A stretch of DNA of 38,073 bases from Alistipes sp. CAG:831 (GTDB lineage Bacteria > Bacteroidota > Bacteroidia > Bacteroidales > UBA932): the NCBI GenBank assembly GCA_000432775.1, contig HF990397.1, positions 57,469-95,541 of the forward strand. The letters run 5' to 3'. Made by a program: the position numbers and the translations under genes. Shown here piece by piece: positions 7,205-15,089 of the stretch; the first letter of the stretch is position 1, and the number at the start of each line of letters is the position of its first letter. A model generated the notes under the pieces. That model was not told where the DNA came from, did not search any database, and was given only the letters and a program-made list of their open reading frames with translations.

Positions 7205-8476
7205 ATGTACGCCTTAGCCGACTGCAACAATTTCTTCGTCAGCTGCGAGCGGGTCTTCCGCCCCGACCTCGAGGGCAGACCGGTAGTCGTACTGTCCAAC
7301 AACGACGGCTGCGCCATAGCCCGCTCCAACGAAGCCAAGCACCTTGGAATCAAGATGGGACAACCTATGTTCGAGTTCCGTCCCCTCATAGAGTCCGGAG
7401 CCGTCACCGTTTTCTCTTCCAACTTCGCCCTCTACGGAGACATGTCCCGCCGCGTCCAGCAGACCATCTCCCGCTTTGCCCCGGCTATCGAGGTATATTC
7501 CATTGACGAGTCATTCATCGACCTGACGGGCATGAACCCAGATACAGACTTCGACCTCTGGGCCAAGACCGTATCCAGAGAATGCCGCCGCTGCACAGGC
7601 ATCCCCGTAAGCGTAGGCGTCTCCCCCACCAAGACCCTGGCGAAAATAGCCTCAAAGCTCTGCAAACAGTACCCTGCCACGAAAGGCGGCTGCTGGATGT
7701 ACCGTCAGCAGGATGTGGAGAAGGTCCTGAAGAAATTTCCCATAGAGGACATCTGGGGCATAGGCAGACGCTACACCAAGCGCTTCAAGGGCTATTTCGG
7801 ATTGAAAACGGCTTACGAGTTCTACATGAAGGACGAGGCCTGGGTCAATACGGAGATGGGCATAGGGGGAGTCCGGACGTGGCAGGAACTCCACGGCATC
7901 CCCTGCATCAGCTTCGAGGATACCGTCCAGGCGAAAAAACAGATTATGATCTCCAGGACATTCGCCAAGGAGATAACAGACCTGGACGACCTGTCAGCAC
8001 AGGTCTCAATGTTCTGCTCCATGGCAGTGGAAAAGCTGAGAAAACAGCATTCATGCTGCGGAAATGTCACCGTATTCATCATGACCAACCGGTTCCACAG
8101 AGGTAGCGGCCGGGATCAGTTCGAAAGCCGCATGGTACAGTTTCCCACAGCTACGGACAGCACCTTGGAGATCAACACCGGAGTAATGCGCTCCGTCAGT
8201 GAAATGTTCCGTGAGGGCTACGGGTATAAAAGGGCCGGCGTGATGCTGGGGGACATCATCCCGTCAGACAAAGTACAGATGTCATTTTTCGATGATGTGG
8301 ACCGTGAACGCCACTCCCGCCTGATGAGTATCATGGACAGCATCAACCGCAGGGAAGGCCGCAACACCATAGGCGTGGCATCCCAGTCCCTTGAGGGTAT
8401 AAAAATGAACAGGGAGCACCTGTCTCCCTGTTACACTACTGACTGGAACGATATTATTTCCGTAAACTGTCGATAA
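7205..8476 (+). CDS. umuC: Translesion DNA polymerase V catalytic subunit UmuC
   Basis: This 423-residue Y-family polymerase begins MYALADCNNFFVSCERVF. The catalytic acidic residues are Asp6 and Asp101-Glu102 (YSIDESFIDL), at the same numbers as in E. coli UmuC. The order is palm and fingers (1-170), a helix-hairpin-helix thumb (PIEDIWGIGRRYTKRF, about 179-194), little-finger domain (about 240-350) and a C-terminal UmuC-specific tail. It performs error-prone bypass of DNA lesions with UmuD'. The last 23 nt overlap the converging lipoprotein gene tail to tail, and no terminator separates them. Confidence 0.94.
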   Translation: MYALADCNNFFVSCERVFRPDLEGRPVVVLSNNDGCAIARSNEAKHLGIKMGQPMFEFRPLIESGAVTVFSSNFALYGDMSRRVQQTISRFAPAIEVYSIDESFIDLTGMNPDTDFDLWAKTVSRECRRCTGIPVSVGVSPTKTLAKIASKLCKQYPATKGGCWMYRQQDVEKVLKKFPIEDIWGIGRRYTKRFKGYFGLKTAYEFYMKDEAWVNTEMGIGGVRTWQELHGIPCISFEDTVQAKKQIMISRTFAKEITDLDDLSAQVSMFCSMAVEKLRKQHSCCGNVTVFIMTNRFHRGSGRDQFESRMVQFPTATDSTLEINTGVMRSVSEMFREGYGYKRAGVMLGDIIPSDKVQMSFFDDVDRERHSRLMSIMDSINRREGRNTIGVASQSLEGIKMNREHLSPCYTTDWNDIISVNCR

Positions 8477-8942
8477 CGGACATATCCCCCGTATACAACG
8501 ATGCAGGATAAGCCCGGTTCTCATCTCTAAAATGAAAATAGAAATGCGTGTCCGAATGTTTCATGTACCCGTTTCTGGTCACTCCTGTCCCGGCATTGGT
8601 CAGAATCATGCTCACTTCGCCATATATTTCCTCCACATAATACGCCGGATACCGGTAATAGGTAAAAGTGCCTGTATATTTCACCGTATCGGAGGCTGAG
8701 ACGAAAAACATATCCACCTTCCCGTCTTCCTTGGTACCTGTCATCTTGGTCTTTGCCTCATACGGTGTCACTTCCGAATCATAGTAACAGAAGTACAGCA
8801 CATCCCCACGGGCATCGTTGGTCCCTTTCCAGACAGTGCCGGCAAGTACCTCCGGCGGGTCAATCCGCCATATACCGCTGCACGACACGCTCAGGCATGC
8901 GGCCAGCATAACCAATCCGGCAAAAAAGAGTATCCTCCTCAT
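8454..8942 (-). CDS. Predicted lipoprotein of unknown function
   Basis: This 162-residue protein starts with a lipoprotein signal peptide: MRRILFFAGLVMLAACLSVSC, lipid attachment probably at Cys21. The mature part is short and beta-rich, with many aromatic residues (TFTYYRYPAYYVEEIYGEV and HFYFHFRDENRAY). It begins with a W-K-G-T pattern reminiscent of small lipocalin-like or METHBL-type domains, but I do not recognise the family. It starts 2 nt after the rny stop, so it is probably the last gene of the zapA-rny transcript. It overlaps the end of umuC by 23 nt on the opposite strand. Confidence 0.75.
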   Translation of the reverse strand: MRRILFFAGLVMLAACLSVSCSGIWRIDPPEVLAGTVWKGTNDARGDVLYFCYYDSEVTPYEAKTKMTGTKEDGKVDMFFVSASDTVKYTGTFTYYRYPAYYVEEIYGEVSMILTNAGTGVTRNGYMKHSDTHFYFHFRDENRAYPASLYTGDMSVIDSLRK

Positions 8943-8944
8943 GA

Positions 8945-10486
8945 CTACTTGGCAAATGCCACAGAGCGGGTCTCACGGATAACCGTAATCTTGACCTGTC
9001 CGGGATATACCATCTCGTTCTGGATCTTTCTGGCAATCTCGTTGGACAGCATCTCGGACTCAGCATCGGACACCTGATCCGCGCCCACGATGACCCTGAG
9101 CTCACGTCCTGCCTGGATAGCATAGGTCTTCGTCACGCCGGGATAGGACAGGGCAATAGCCTCCATATCCTTGAGTCTCTTGATATAGGACTCGATCACC
9201 TCACGGCGGGCACCGGGACGTGCACCCGATATGGCGTCTCCGACCAGCACTATAGGGGAGATCAGAGACATCATCTCCACCTCCTCGTGATGGGCGCCGA
9301 TGGCATTGCACACCTCCGGTTTCTCCTTGTACTTCTCGGCGAGCTTCATACCCAGGATAGCATGAGGCAGCTCCGAATCCTCCTCGGACACCTTGCCGAT
9401 ATCATGCAGCAGACCCGCACGCTTGGCCAGTTTGGGATTGAGTCCGAGCTCTGCTGCCATGGTCGCGCAGATATTGGCCACTTCACGCGAGTGCTGGAGC
9501 AGGTTCTGACCATAGGATGAGCGGTACTTCATCCTGCCGACCAGCCGGACCAGCTCTGCATGAAGCCCATGGATTCCCAGGTCTATGCAGGTCCGCTTTC
9601 CTGTCTCCATTATCTCATCCTCCAGCTGCTTGCGCACCTTCTCCACCACCTCCTCGATACGGGCGGGATGGATACGTCCGTCGGTCACCAACTGATGAAG
9701 CGCCAGACGGGCCACCTCCCTGCGGACAGGATCAAAGGCCGAAAGCAAGATTGCCTCAGGTGTATCGTCGACCACTATCTCGACACCAGTGGCGGCCTCG
9801 AGAGCACGGATATTACGTCCTTCACGTCCTATGATACGGCCTTTCATCTCGTCATTCTCGATATTGAACACAGTGACTGCATTCTCTATGGCCGTCTCAG
9901 GCGCTACTCTCTGAATAGTATTGATTACTATCCTTTTGGCCTCTTTTGCCGCATTCATCCTGGCCTCGTCCATGACATCATTGATATAGGACATCGCCTG
10001 GGTCTTGGCCTCCTCCTTCATGGTCTCCACCAACATCTCCTTGGCCTCTGCTGCAGACATCCCGGCGATATTCTCTATCTTCTCCACTGCCTCCTTGTGC
10101 AGTCTGTCATATTCTTCCGCCTTACGGTTGAGCATATCGGACTGAGCCTTCAGATTCTCTCTTGCAGTTTCGTTCTCGGCCTGCTTGCGCTGAAGGTCGG
10201 AAAACTGCTGTTTCATCTGCATCTCACGCTGCTTCAGCTTGTTCTCAGTCTGCTGAATCTGCTGGTTCTTCTCATTGATATAACGCTCGTGCTCACCCTT
10301 GAGCTGAAGGAATTTTTCCTTTGCCTGGAATATTTTCTCTTTCTTGATATTCTCTCCTTCGAGCTCGGCTTCCTTTATAATCTTGTCCGCCTGTTTCCTG
10401 CGAGCCATGTTGACGACCAGTAAAGTCGCTACCACAGCCACAATGGCCACGGCGACTAATAAAATAATTACTAATGTAATGTTCAT
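8945..10486 (-). CDS. rny: Ribonuclease Y
   Basis: This 513-residue endoribonuclease starts mRNA decay at the membrane. It has an N-terminal transmembrane helix (residues about 3-25), a long charged coiled coil (about 27-165), a KH domain and an HD phosphohydrolase domain. The KH domain contains GRIIGREGRNIRALEAATG. In the HD domain LLHDIGKV supplies the catalytic His-Asp pair and AIGAHHEEVEM follows. Length and domain order are those of standard RNase Y. The gene is downstream of zapA and the structured RNA at 10562-10748 on the same strand. Between that RNA's T-tract and the ATG lie about 70 nt containing a weak hairpin (TTGAG/CTCAA) but no clear promoter. Confidence 0.96.
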   Translation of the reverse strand: MNITLVIILLVAVAIVAVVATLLVVNMARRKQADKIIKEAELEGENIKKEKIFQAKEKFLQLKGEHERYINEKNQQIQQTENKLKQREMQMKQQFSDLQRKQAENETARENLKAQSDMLNRKAEEYDRLHKEAVEKIENIAGMSAAEAKEMLVETMKEEAKTQAMSYINDVMDEARMNAAKEAKRIVINTIQRVAPETAIENAVTVFNIENDEMKGRIIGREGRNIRALEAATGVEIVVDDTPEAILLSAFDPVRREVARLALHQLVTDGRIHPARIEEVVEKVRKQLEDEIMETGKRTCIDLGIHGLHAELVRLVGRMKYRSSYGQNLLQHSREVANICATMAAELGLNPKLAKRAGLLHDIGKVSEEDSELPHAILGMKLAEKYKEKPEVCNAIGAHHEEVEMMSLISPIVLVGDAISGARPGARREVIESYIKRLKDMEAIALSYPGVTKTYAIQAGRELRVIVGADQVSDAESEMLSNEIARKIQNEMVYPGQVKITVIRETRSVAFAK

Positions 10487-10555
10487 ATCGTATCTGTTTA
10501 TATATTGAGTTAAAAATTCTCAACTATATAAAGAACTACAACATGGAAAGATAAA

Positions 10556-10561
10556 GAAAAA
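10556..10561 (-). terminator. T-tract following the 6S-like RNA
   Basis: Directly after the 3' strand of the RNA's closing helix (CTAACGGCT) the minus strand reads TTTTTTCTTT. This fixes the transcribed strand and a likely 3' end. Because the closing helix spans the whole RNA, the terminator hairpin is unusual, and some read-through into rny is possible. Confidence 0.5.
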
Positions 10562-10748
10562 AGCCGTTAGAACACTGTTTATCAGAAAAACCTGAAAAAG
10601 TAGGATTTGAGCTCCGATTGCGGACTCAGACTTCCAACGTCCGGTATGTACCGAATCCCCTTGCGGGTCACCCAGGCCTGTCTTCATCCATCGAGTAGGC
10701 TCAGGATTGTAAATAATGTTGATTTTCGCAAAGAGCGATCTAACGGCT
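10562..10748 (-). ncRNA. ssrS: 6S RNA-like structured RNA (Bacteroidales-1 type)
   Basis: The gap between zapA and rny holds a long rod-like RNA on the minus strand. A 9-bp closing helix joins 10740-10748 with 10562-10570. Near the 5' end is a hairpin with TCGC/GCGA stems (10726-10738). Next, 10710-10720 pairs with 10571-10581 with one mismatch and one wobble, and 10701-10708 pairs with 10588-10595. An apical region contains a six-pair hairpin with loop ACAT. A T-tract follows the 3' end. The length of about 187 nt, the rod with bubbles and the position next to zapA (as ssrS is in E. coli) all fit 6S RNA, which binds RNA polymerase holoenzyme. The Bacteroidales-1 motif has been proposed as the 6S homologue in this order; identity here rests on structure and context. 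Confidence 0.65.
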
Positions 10749-10752
10749 AAAG

Positions 10753-11061
10753 CTATATGACATCTGTCTCTAAATACTCATCCAACTGCTTGTCCAACAA
10801 CTGAATCTCCTTGACAATCCTGCCCGTCGCATCCTCCATGCGGGCCATCTCCAGCAATACTGCGAACTGTATGAGCACTACCGTAAGTGCCTGTTGGTTG
10901 TCCACGAAATTATGTCTCTGCCTGAGATCCGCCAGCTTGTCGGTGATGTTCTTCACCGCACTGCGTATCACACTTTCCTCCTCCGGCAGGACTCTGTATG
11001 TAAACTTCCTGTCCAGTATCGTAAAATTACACAAGAACTTTCCGTCTTCCATATCAGTCAT
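10753..11061 (-). CDS. zapA: Cell division protein ZapA
   Basis: This 102-residue protein matches ZapA. It has a short beta-rich N-terminal head (KFLCNFTILDRKFTYRVLPEEESVIRSAVKNITDKL) and then a long helix for the tetrameric coiled coil. ZapA binds and cross-links FtsZ filaments at the division ring in the cytosol. Its start overlaps the end of the upstream coiled-coil gene by 8 nt, suggesting translational coupling. Its stop lies 5 nt before the closing helix of the structured RNA. No promoter is visible inside, so the operon promoter is probably the box at 11390-11397. Confidence 0.88.
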   Translation of the reverse strand: MTDMEDGKFLCNFTILDRKFTYRVLPEEESVIRSAVKNITDKLADLRQRHNFVDNQQALTVVLIQFAVLLEMARMEDATGRIVKEIQLLDKQLDEYLETDVI

Positions 11062-11368
11062 TCAACAATGAAATACATTTGTCTATCTCACGCACAAGTC
11101 TGCCTATATTCTGCTTAGCTTCTTTAACATCTGCGGCGGACGCCTCGAAGGCGCCGGCCAGCTGCAACTTATCTATCTTCTGTTCTAATTCTTTAATTTT
11201 GTTATTACTGTTATTCAATTTTGCCCTGCAGTCCTCTATCTCAGCCTCTTTCCTCTCCAGCGACTGCTTCAGGTCCCTGTTTCTGGCCTTAAGTGTCTCG
11301 TATCTGGAGATGAAAAGCTCCAATTTTCTCTTATGGGCTTCGAGCGCTATTTTATAACTTTCGTTCAT
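11054..11368 (-). CDS. Small coiled-coil protein upstream of zapA
   Basis: This 104-residue protein is almost entirely coiled coil: heptad-like charged sequence runs from about residue 10 to 75 (KRKLELFISRYETLKARNRDL onward, then KIKELEQKIDKL). A short C-terminal segment ends IGRLVREIDKCISLLND. It overlaps zapA by 8 nt. A coiled-coil protein translationally coupled to zapA could be a ZapB-like division-ring partner, but sequence similarity to ZapB cannot be claimed from composition alone. It begins 16 nt downstream of the inferred transcription start. Confidence 0.8.
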   Translation of the reverse strand: MNESYKIALEAHKRKLELFISRYETLKARNRDLKQSLERKEAEIEDCRAKLNNSNNKIKELEQKIDKLQLAGAFEASAADVKEAKQNIGRLVREIDKCISLLND

Positions 11369-11389
11369 GATAAAAACTTACGGGCGGCA

Positions 11390-11397
11390 CAAAGTTA
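11390..11397 (-). promoter_or_regulatory. Putative -7 promoter box for the coiled-coil/zapA/rny unit
   Basis: The minus strand reads TAACTTTG, a full TAnnTTTG match, 21 nt upstream of the ATG at 11368. It lies in the 35-nt gap after the 5'-nucleotidase gene and gives the division/RNA-decay unit its own promoter. The -33 region is not clear. Confidence 0.5.
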
Positions 11398-11403
11398 CAA
11401 AAA

Positions 11404-13020
11404 TTATTTTATAAAGCGCCACGAACCGGTCTTTTTCGCACCCGCAATTTCTTTAGGATCTATATCGCCCTGGGCCTCAATAAACTCACGGAGCATCTCC
11501 CGTATCTCAGGATAGATTTCCACCACGCGGGAGTCCATCGTCTCCCGGTCCAGACCGGCCTCCTTCAGCAGTCCTCCTGCCCCGCTGGCACGGTAGGATG
11601 TCATGGCGACACGGTATGTCCCGGACATCTCAAAAGGCGTACCGTCCCACATGGAGATAATCCTCACACGGCTGCCCTTGGCCGATGAAGGACTGACTGT
11701 ATAGACCAGACCTCCGGCAGTATCGTAGTTATAGAGATAGTCCGAGCCGGTGATGCGCTTATCGTAGGCCCCCTCAAGATAATCCTTGATTTCCTTTCCC
11801 GTCATCTCCACCACATAAAGCAGATTCTCGAAACGGTAGAGGGTAAACAGGTCGTTGAACTTCAGTTCTCCGGCCGGCATCACTCCTTCGGACACCAGCG
11901 GAGCTGTGAACGATATGTCCACTCCGGGACAAGAAAGCTGGACATAATGAATCAGCGCCAGATAGTCCGAACGCCGGTCCTTCCTGTAACTCAGGTCCAA
12001 GGGAGAGACGAGACGGCCGATTGTCCTGTTGGAGAAATCATATACCGTCTGCCAGTCCTGCCCGAACTCATTCATGTATCTTCCACACGGTTTCAGGTGC
12101 CCGACATCGGCTACGGACGGGGATATGCTGAGAGAGACCAGACGGCCTCCTTTCTTCACCGCGGAAATACTCAGCCTGGATACGGCGCGTGCCTTTGAGC
12201 CGGACTCGACCACACAGACACTGTCTCCGTCCGCTCCCATCACCTTGACTGCAAGCCGCCGGTGATCATGCGCGGCTATCACCGCATCTATCCCGGGCAC
12301 ATGAGCCGCCAGATACAGTGCATTGTTCTCAATACTGGGGACATCCTCCTCTCCCAGACCGCAGTGCACGGCCAGAATCACCACATCCGGCTTCTCCCTG
12401 CGCCGCACCTCCTCCACCAGGGAGGCTGCAATAGAATCCACGGGGATGAAATCCATTCCCTCGTATTTGTCCTTGGAGATCCACGACTTCACATTGGCAT
12501 TCGTGAAGCCGATGACAGCCGTCCGCAGTCCGTCCTTCTCCAGGACAGTGTACCTGTCGAAATATGCCCGTCCGTCCTGGAGAGCTACGGCGTTTGCGGC
12601 CAGGTAAGGGCAGTCCAGCTCCTCCGCCATACGGTCATACACGGGATGGCCGGCCTCCAGGTCGTGATTTCCGACCACTACGGCATCATATTTCATGAAG
12701 TTGAAAATCCTGCCTATCAGATGCCTGCCGTCCGAGGTATCCACATAGTTGGAATAATAGACGGCATTGTCCCCCTGAAGATGATCCCCGCAATCCAGCA
12801 GTATCACATGATTGTCCCCGTCAGCCTGCCTGAGGCTGTCCACATACGCACATACTGACGCAAGGGATGAATGTTCTGCGGTATCCCCGGTATAGCCCCG
12901 CGGGAAAACCGCTCCGTGAGTATCGTTCGTAGCTACAAGTTCCACCCTTACCGTCCTTTCGGCACAGGAGCAGCACAGAAGGACGGAAAGAGCTGCTGAA
13001 AAAATTATTGTCCTTATCAT
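11404..13020 (-). CDS. 5'-nucleotidase / UshA-family metallophosphatase lipoprotein
   Basis: This 538-residue exported enzyme carries a lipoprotein signal (MIRTIIFSAALSVLLCCSC, then AERT). The N-terminal calcineurin-like metallophosphatase domain has its motifs in order: ATNDTHG, LLDCGDHLQGD, VVGNHDLEAG, AVHCGLGEE and AAHDHRR. From about residue 325 comes the C-terminal 5'-nucleotidase substrate domain, with DYLYNYDTAGGLVYTVS and the adjacent YRVAMTSYRASGAGG. It should dephosphorylate nucleotides or nucleotide sugars at the periplasmic side. Some Bacteroidetes split these two domains into separate genes; here they are one chain. It follows the nitrilase gene by 6 nt and probably shares its transcript. 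Confidence 0.9.
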   Translation of the reverse strand: MIRTIIFSAALSVLLCCSCAERTVRVELVATNDTHGAVFPRGYTGDTAEHSSLASVCAYVDSLRQADGDNHVILLDCGDHLQGDNAVYYSNYVDTSDGRHLIGRIFNFMKYDAVVVGNHDLEAGHPVYDRMAEELDCPYLAANAVALQDGRAYFDRYTVLEKDGLRTAVIGFTNANVKSWISKDKYEGMDFIPVDSIAASLVEEVRRREKPDVVILAVHCGLGEEDVPSIENNALYLAAHVPGIDAVIAAHDHRRLAVKVMGADGDSVCVVESGSKARAVSRLSISAVKKGGRLVSLSISPSVADVGHLKPCGRYMNEFGQDWQTVYDFSNRTIGRLVSPLDLSYRKDRRSDYLALIHYVQLSCPGVDISFTAPLVSEGVMPAGELKFNDLFTLYRFENLLYVVEMTGKEIKDYLEGAYDKRITGSDYLYNYDTAGGLVYTVSPSSAKGSRVRIISMWDGTPFEMSGTYRVAMTSYRASGAGGLLKEAGLDRETMDSRVVEIYPEIREMLREFIEAQGDIDPKEIAGAKKTGSWRFIK

Positions 13021-13026
13021 ATTTAT

Positions 13027-13839
13027 TTAGTTCAATTCAAAATCATCCGCATCCATCCAGGCCGGGAACTTATCCCTGAAACGACGCAGCTCCCTTATGT
13101 CCAATGCTGCCCGGAGGAATCCTCCGTCCGGACCGGTGAACCCGTCGAAGAGGAAATTCCCTACGGAACGGCCCTTGTAATCGATTATGAGCGACCCGCC
13201 GCAGTAACTGTTCTCGGGACTCTCCCCCACCCTGTTGCAGAAAACCATCCAGCACTGATTCTCCACCGCCCGGGCATGGGCCAGCAAAGAGGCCGCCGCC
13301 ATGCGCGAGGAAGGCCATGAGGCCACATTCAGCAGCAGGTCGTAGTCATTCGATGGAGTACGGCGGCTCCATACCGGAAAACGGAGGTCATAGCATACAT
13401 TGAGACCGATCCTCCACCCCAGGTACTCCACCGTTTTCCTGGTACTTCCGGAGGCAAATACCTCATGTTCCCCGCTCATCCTGAAGAGATGGCGCTTGTC
13501 GTAGAACTCTGTCCTCCCGTCAGGGGCGATAAAATACATGCGGTTGTACACCTTTCCGTCCGCTGCGGTAGGGACAGAACCGGTCACTGCTGCCCGGGAT
13601 GAAATGGCCAGGGCCTGCATCCACCTCAGGGTGGGACCGTTCTCCTTCTCTGCCAGTTCCGTATTGGAAGTGAAGCCGGTGGCGAAGAATTCCGGCAGGA
13701 CGATCAGGTCCGGACGGTCATTGTCCCCGCATTGTTCCAGATAGCCTCCTATGAAGGCTTGCAGACGACAGAGGTTCTCCTGCGGAGCCTCCCATACCAC
13801 CCCGCATTGGCACACTGCTATATTGAGGATTTCCTTCAT
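13027..13839 (-). CDS. Nitrilase-superfamily omega-amidase (YafV/Nit2-like)
   Basis: This 270-residue carbon-nitrogen hydrolase has the full Glu-Lys-Cys triad: Glu50 in LPEFFATGF, Lys115 in YDKRHLF and Cys149 in NVCYDLRFPVW. The motif YDLRFPVW after the cysteine and FRMSGE after the lysine are typical of omega-amidases of the YafV/Nit2 group. These hydrolyse 2-oxoglutaramate or 2-oxosuccinamate to the oxoacid plus ammonia in the cytosol. The ATG overlaps the stop of the dicarboxylate symporter gene by 4 nt, indicating coupling. A dicarboxylate or amino-acid carrier beside an enzyme that releases 2-oxoglutarate or oxaloacetate is a sensible pairing. Confidence 0.88.
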   Translation of the reverse strand: MKEILNIAVCQCGVVWEAPQENLCRLQAFIGGYLEQCGDNDRPDLIVLPEFFATGFTSNTELAEKENGPTLRWMQALAISSRAAVTGSVPTAADGKVYNRMYFIAPDGRTEFYDKRHLFRMSGEHEVFASGSTRKTVEYLGWRIGLNVCYDLRFPVWSRRTPSNDYDLLLNVASWPSSRMAAASLLAHARAVENQCWMVFCNRVGESPENSYCGGSLIIDYKGRSVGNFLFDGFTGPDGGFLRAALDIRELRRFRDKFPAWMDADDFELN

Positions 13840-15011
13840 CGGACTGCCTGTCTTTTGAAGATCCGGTCGACTATCAGGGCGATGGCACCGTCTCCGGTGA
13901 CATTGCAGGCCGTGCCGAAGCTGTCCATCGCTATGTACAGGGCTATCATCAGACCCTGCATGTCCTCGTCAAAGCCCAGAATGGAGCCGATAATGCCGAT
14001 GGACGCCATGATGGCCCCGCCGGGCACTCCGGGTGCAGCCACCATCGCTATGCCGAGCATGAAGATAAATTCAGTATAAAGACCCAGGTCGGTGGGCATT
14101 CCCGTCATAAACGAGATGGCAAAAGCACAGGCGACGATTTTTAGGGTACTGCCCGAGAGATGAATCGTACCGCAGAGAGGTATCACGAAATCGGCCACCT
14201 CAGCCCTCACCCCGTTTTTCTTGGCCTGAGCCAGCGTTACGGGTATGGTCGCTGCGGAGGACTGGGTGCCCAGGGCCGTCATGTAGGCGGGGAGCATATT
14301 CTTAAGGCATCTGAGCGGATTCTTGCCGGCCACCGCTCCGGCTATGCAGAACTGTATCAGCAGCAGTGCCACATGCAGTATGAAGATGACGATGATGACC
14401 TTGAGGAAGAGCCCTATTATCATCATGACAGTCCCCTCGACGCCCATCTTGAGGAAGATACCGAAGATGTACAGGGGCAGCAGCGGGATGATGACCTTGC
14501 GGATAACGAGCATTATCACCTCCCTGAACTCGTTGAGGACCGTACGGAAGGCATTGCCCTTGACCGAGGCCAGGGCCAGTCCCAGGACGAAGGAGAGTAT
14601 CAGTGCCGACATCACGCCGAAAAGAGGAGGCATGTCGATGACAAAATACGGCTCCAGCCCCTCGGCCGCAGCCAGTGCCTCGCTCGAGGAGAACGATCCC
14701 TGTTCCAGGATATGCGGATATGTCAGACCGCAGACGCCGTAGGAGAAGTAACCGGCCAGCACGGTAGAGCCGTAGGCCAGAAGTGTGGTGACTCCCAGCA
14801 TCTTCCCGGCTCCGCGTCCGAGCTCGGCTATGCCAGGGGCCACAAGCCCCAGAATAAGCAACGGTATGATGAAATTCAAAAAATTACCGAACAATGAGTT
14901 GAATGTCACGAATATACGGGCAAGTGCCTCCGGAAAGAAATACGAGCAGCCGATACCGAGCAGTATGGCTATCACGATCTTCAGCAGAAGCGACATCTTT
15001 ATACGTTTCAT
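13836..15011 (-). CDS. Dicarboxylate/amino acid:cation symporter (SDF/DAACS family)
   Basis: This 391-residue inner-membrane carrier has the layout of GltPh/GltP/DctA proteins. Hydrophobic helices run from the N-terminus (LLLKIVIAILLGIGCSYFF), and FIIPLLILGLVAPGI follows near residue 45. The serine-rich re-entrant hairpin is TALGTQSSAATIPVTL (about 240-255). The C-terminal core has PLCGTIHLSGS and then MDSFGTACNVTGDGAIAL. It imports C4-dicarboxylates or acidic amino acids with protons or sodium. It heads a unit with the omega-amidase (4-nt overlap) and the 5'-nucleotidase, divergent from the glycosyltransferase. It is slightly shorter than typical members, mainly at the N-terminus. Confidence 0.9.
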   Translation of the reverse strand: MKRIKMSLLLKIVIAILLGIGCSYFFPEALARIFVTFNSLFGNFLNFIIPLLILGLVAPGIAELGRGAGKMLGVTTLLAYGSTVLAGYFSYGVCGLTYPHILEQGSFSSSEALAAAEGLEPYFVIDMPPLFGVMSALILSFVLGLALASVKGNAFRTVLNEFREVIMLVIRKVIIPLLPLYIFGIFLKMGVEGTVMMIIGLFLKVIIVIFILHVALLLIQFCIAGAVAGKNPLRCLKNMLPAYMTALGTQSSAATIPVTLAQAKKNGVRAEVADFVIPLCGTIHLSGSTLKIVACAFAISFMTGMPTDLGLYTEFIFMLGIAMVAAPGVPGGAIMASIGIIGSILGFDEDMQGLMIALYIAMDSFGTACNVTGDGAIALIVDRIFKRQAVR

Positions 15012-15060
15012 AGATTCTAAAGGTCATTAGGAATTTTGGCCGAAGATAGCAATATTTTTC

Positions 15061-15068
15061 TACCTTTG
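15061..15068 (+). promoter_or_regulatory. Putative Bacteroidetes promoter for the glycosyltransferase/pyrC unit
   Basis: TACCTTTG matches TAnnTTTG. A TTTG at 15035-15038 lies 22 nt upstream and could serve as the -33 box, slightly further than usual. Transcription would start near 15074, ahead of the ATG at 15090, which excludes the in-frame start at 15036. Confidence 0.6.
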
Positions 15069-15089
15069 TATGGATGTAAAGAAAATGTC

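Noticed and set aside
10506..10524. Hairpin TTGAG...CTCAA in the rny leader
   Set aside because: Only five pairs around an AT loop, with no T-run; too weak to call a terminator or riboswitch.
10748..10755. TAGCTTTA on the minus strand as a promoter for the 6S-like RNA
   Set aside because: One mismatch in the key G. It would start transcription inside the closing helix, and it overlaps the zapA stop. Processing from the zapA transcript or an unseen promoter is as likely.
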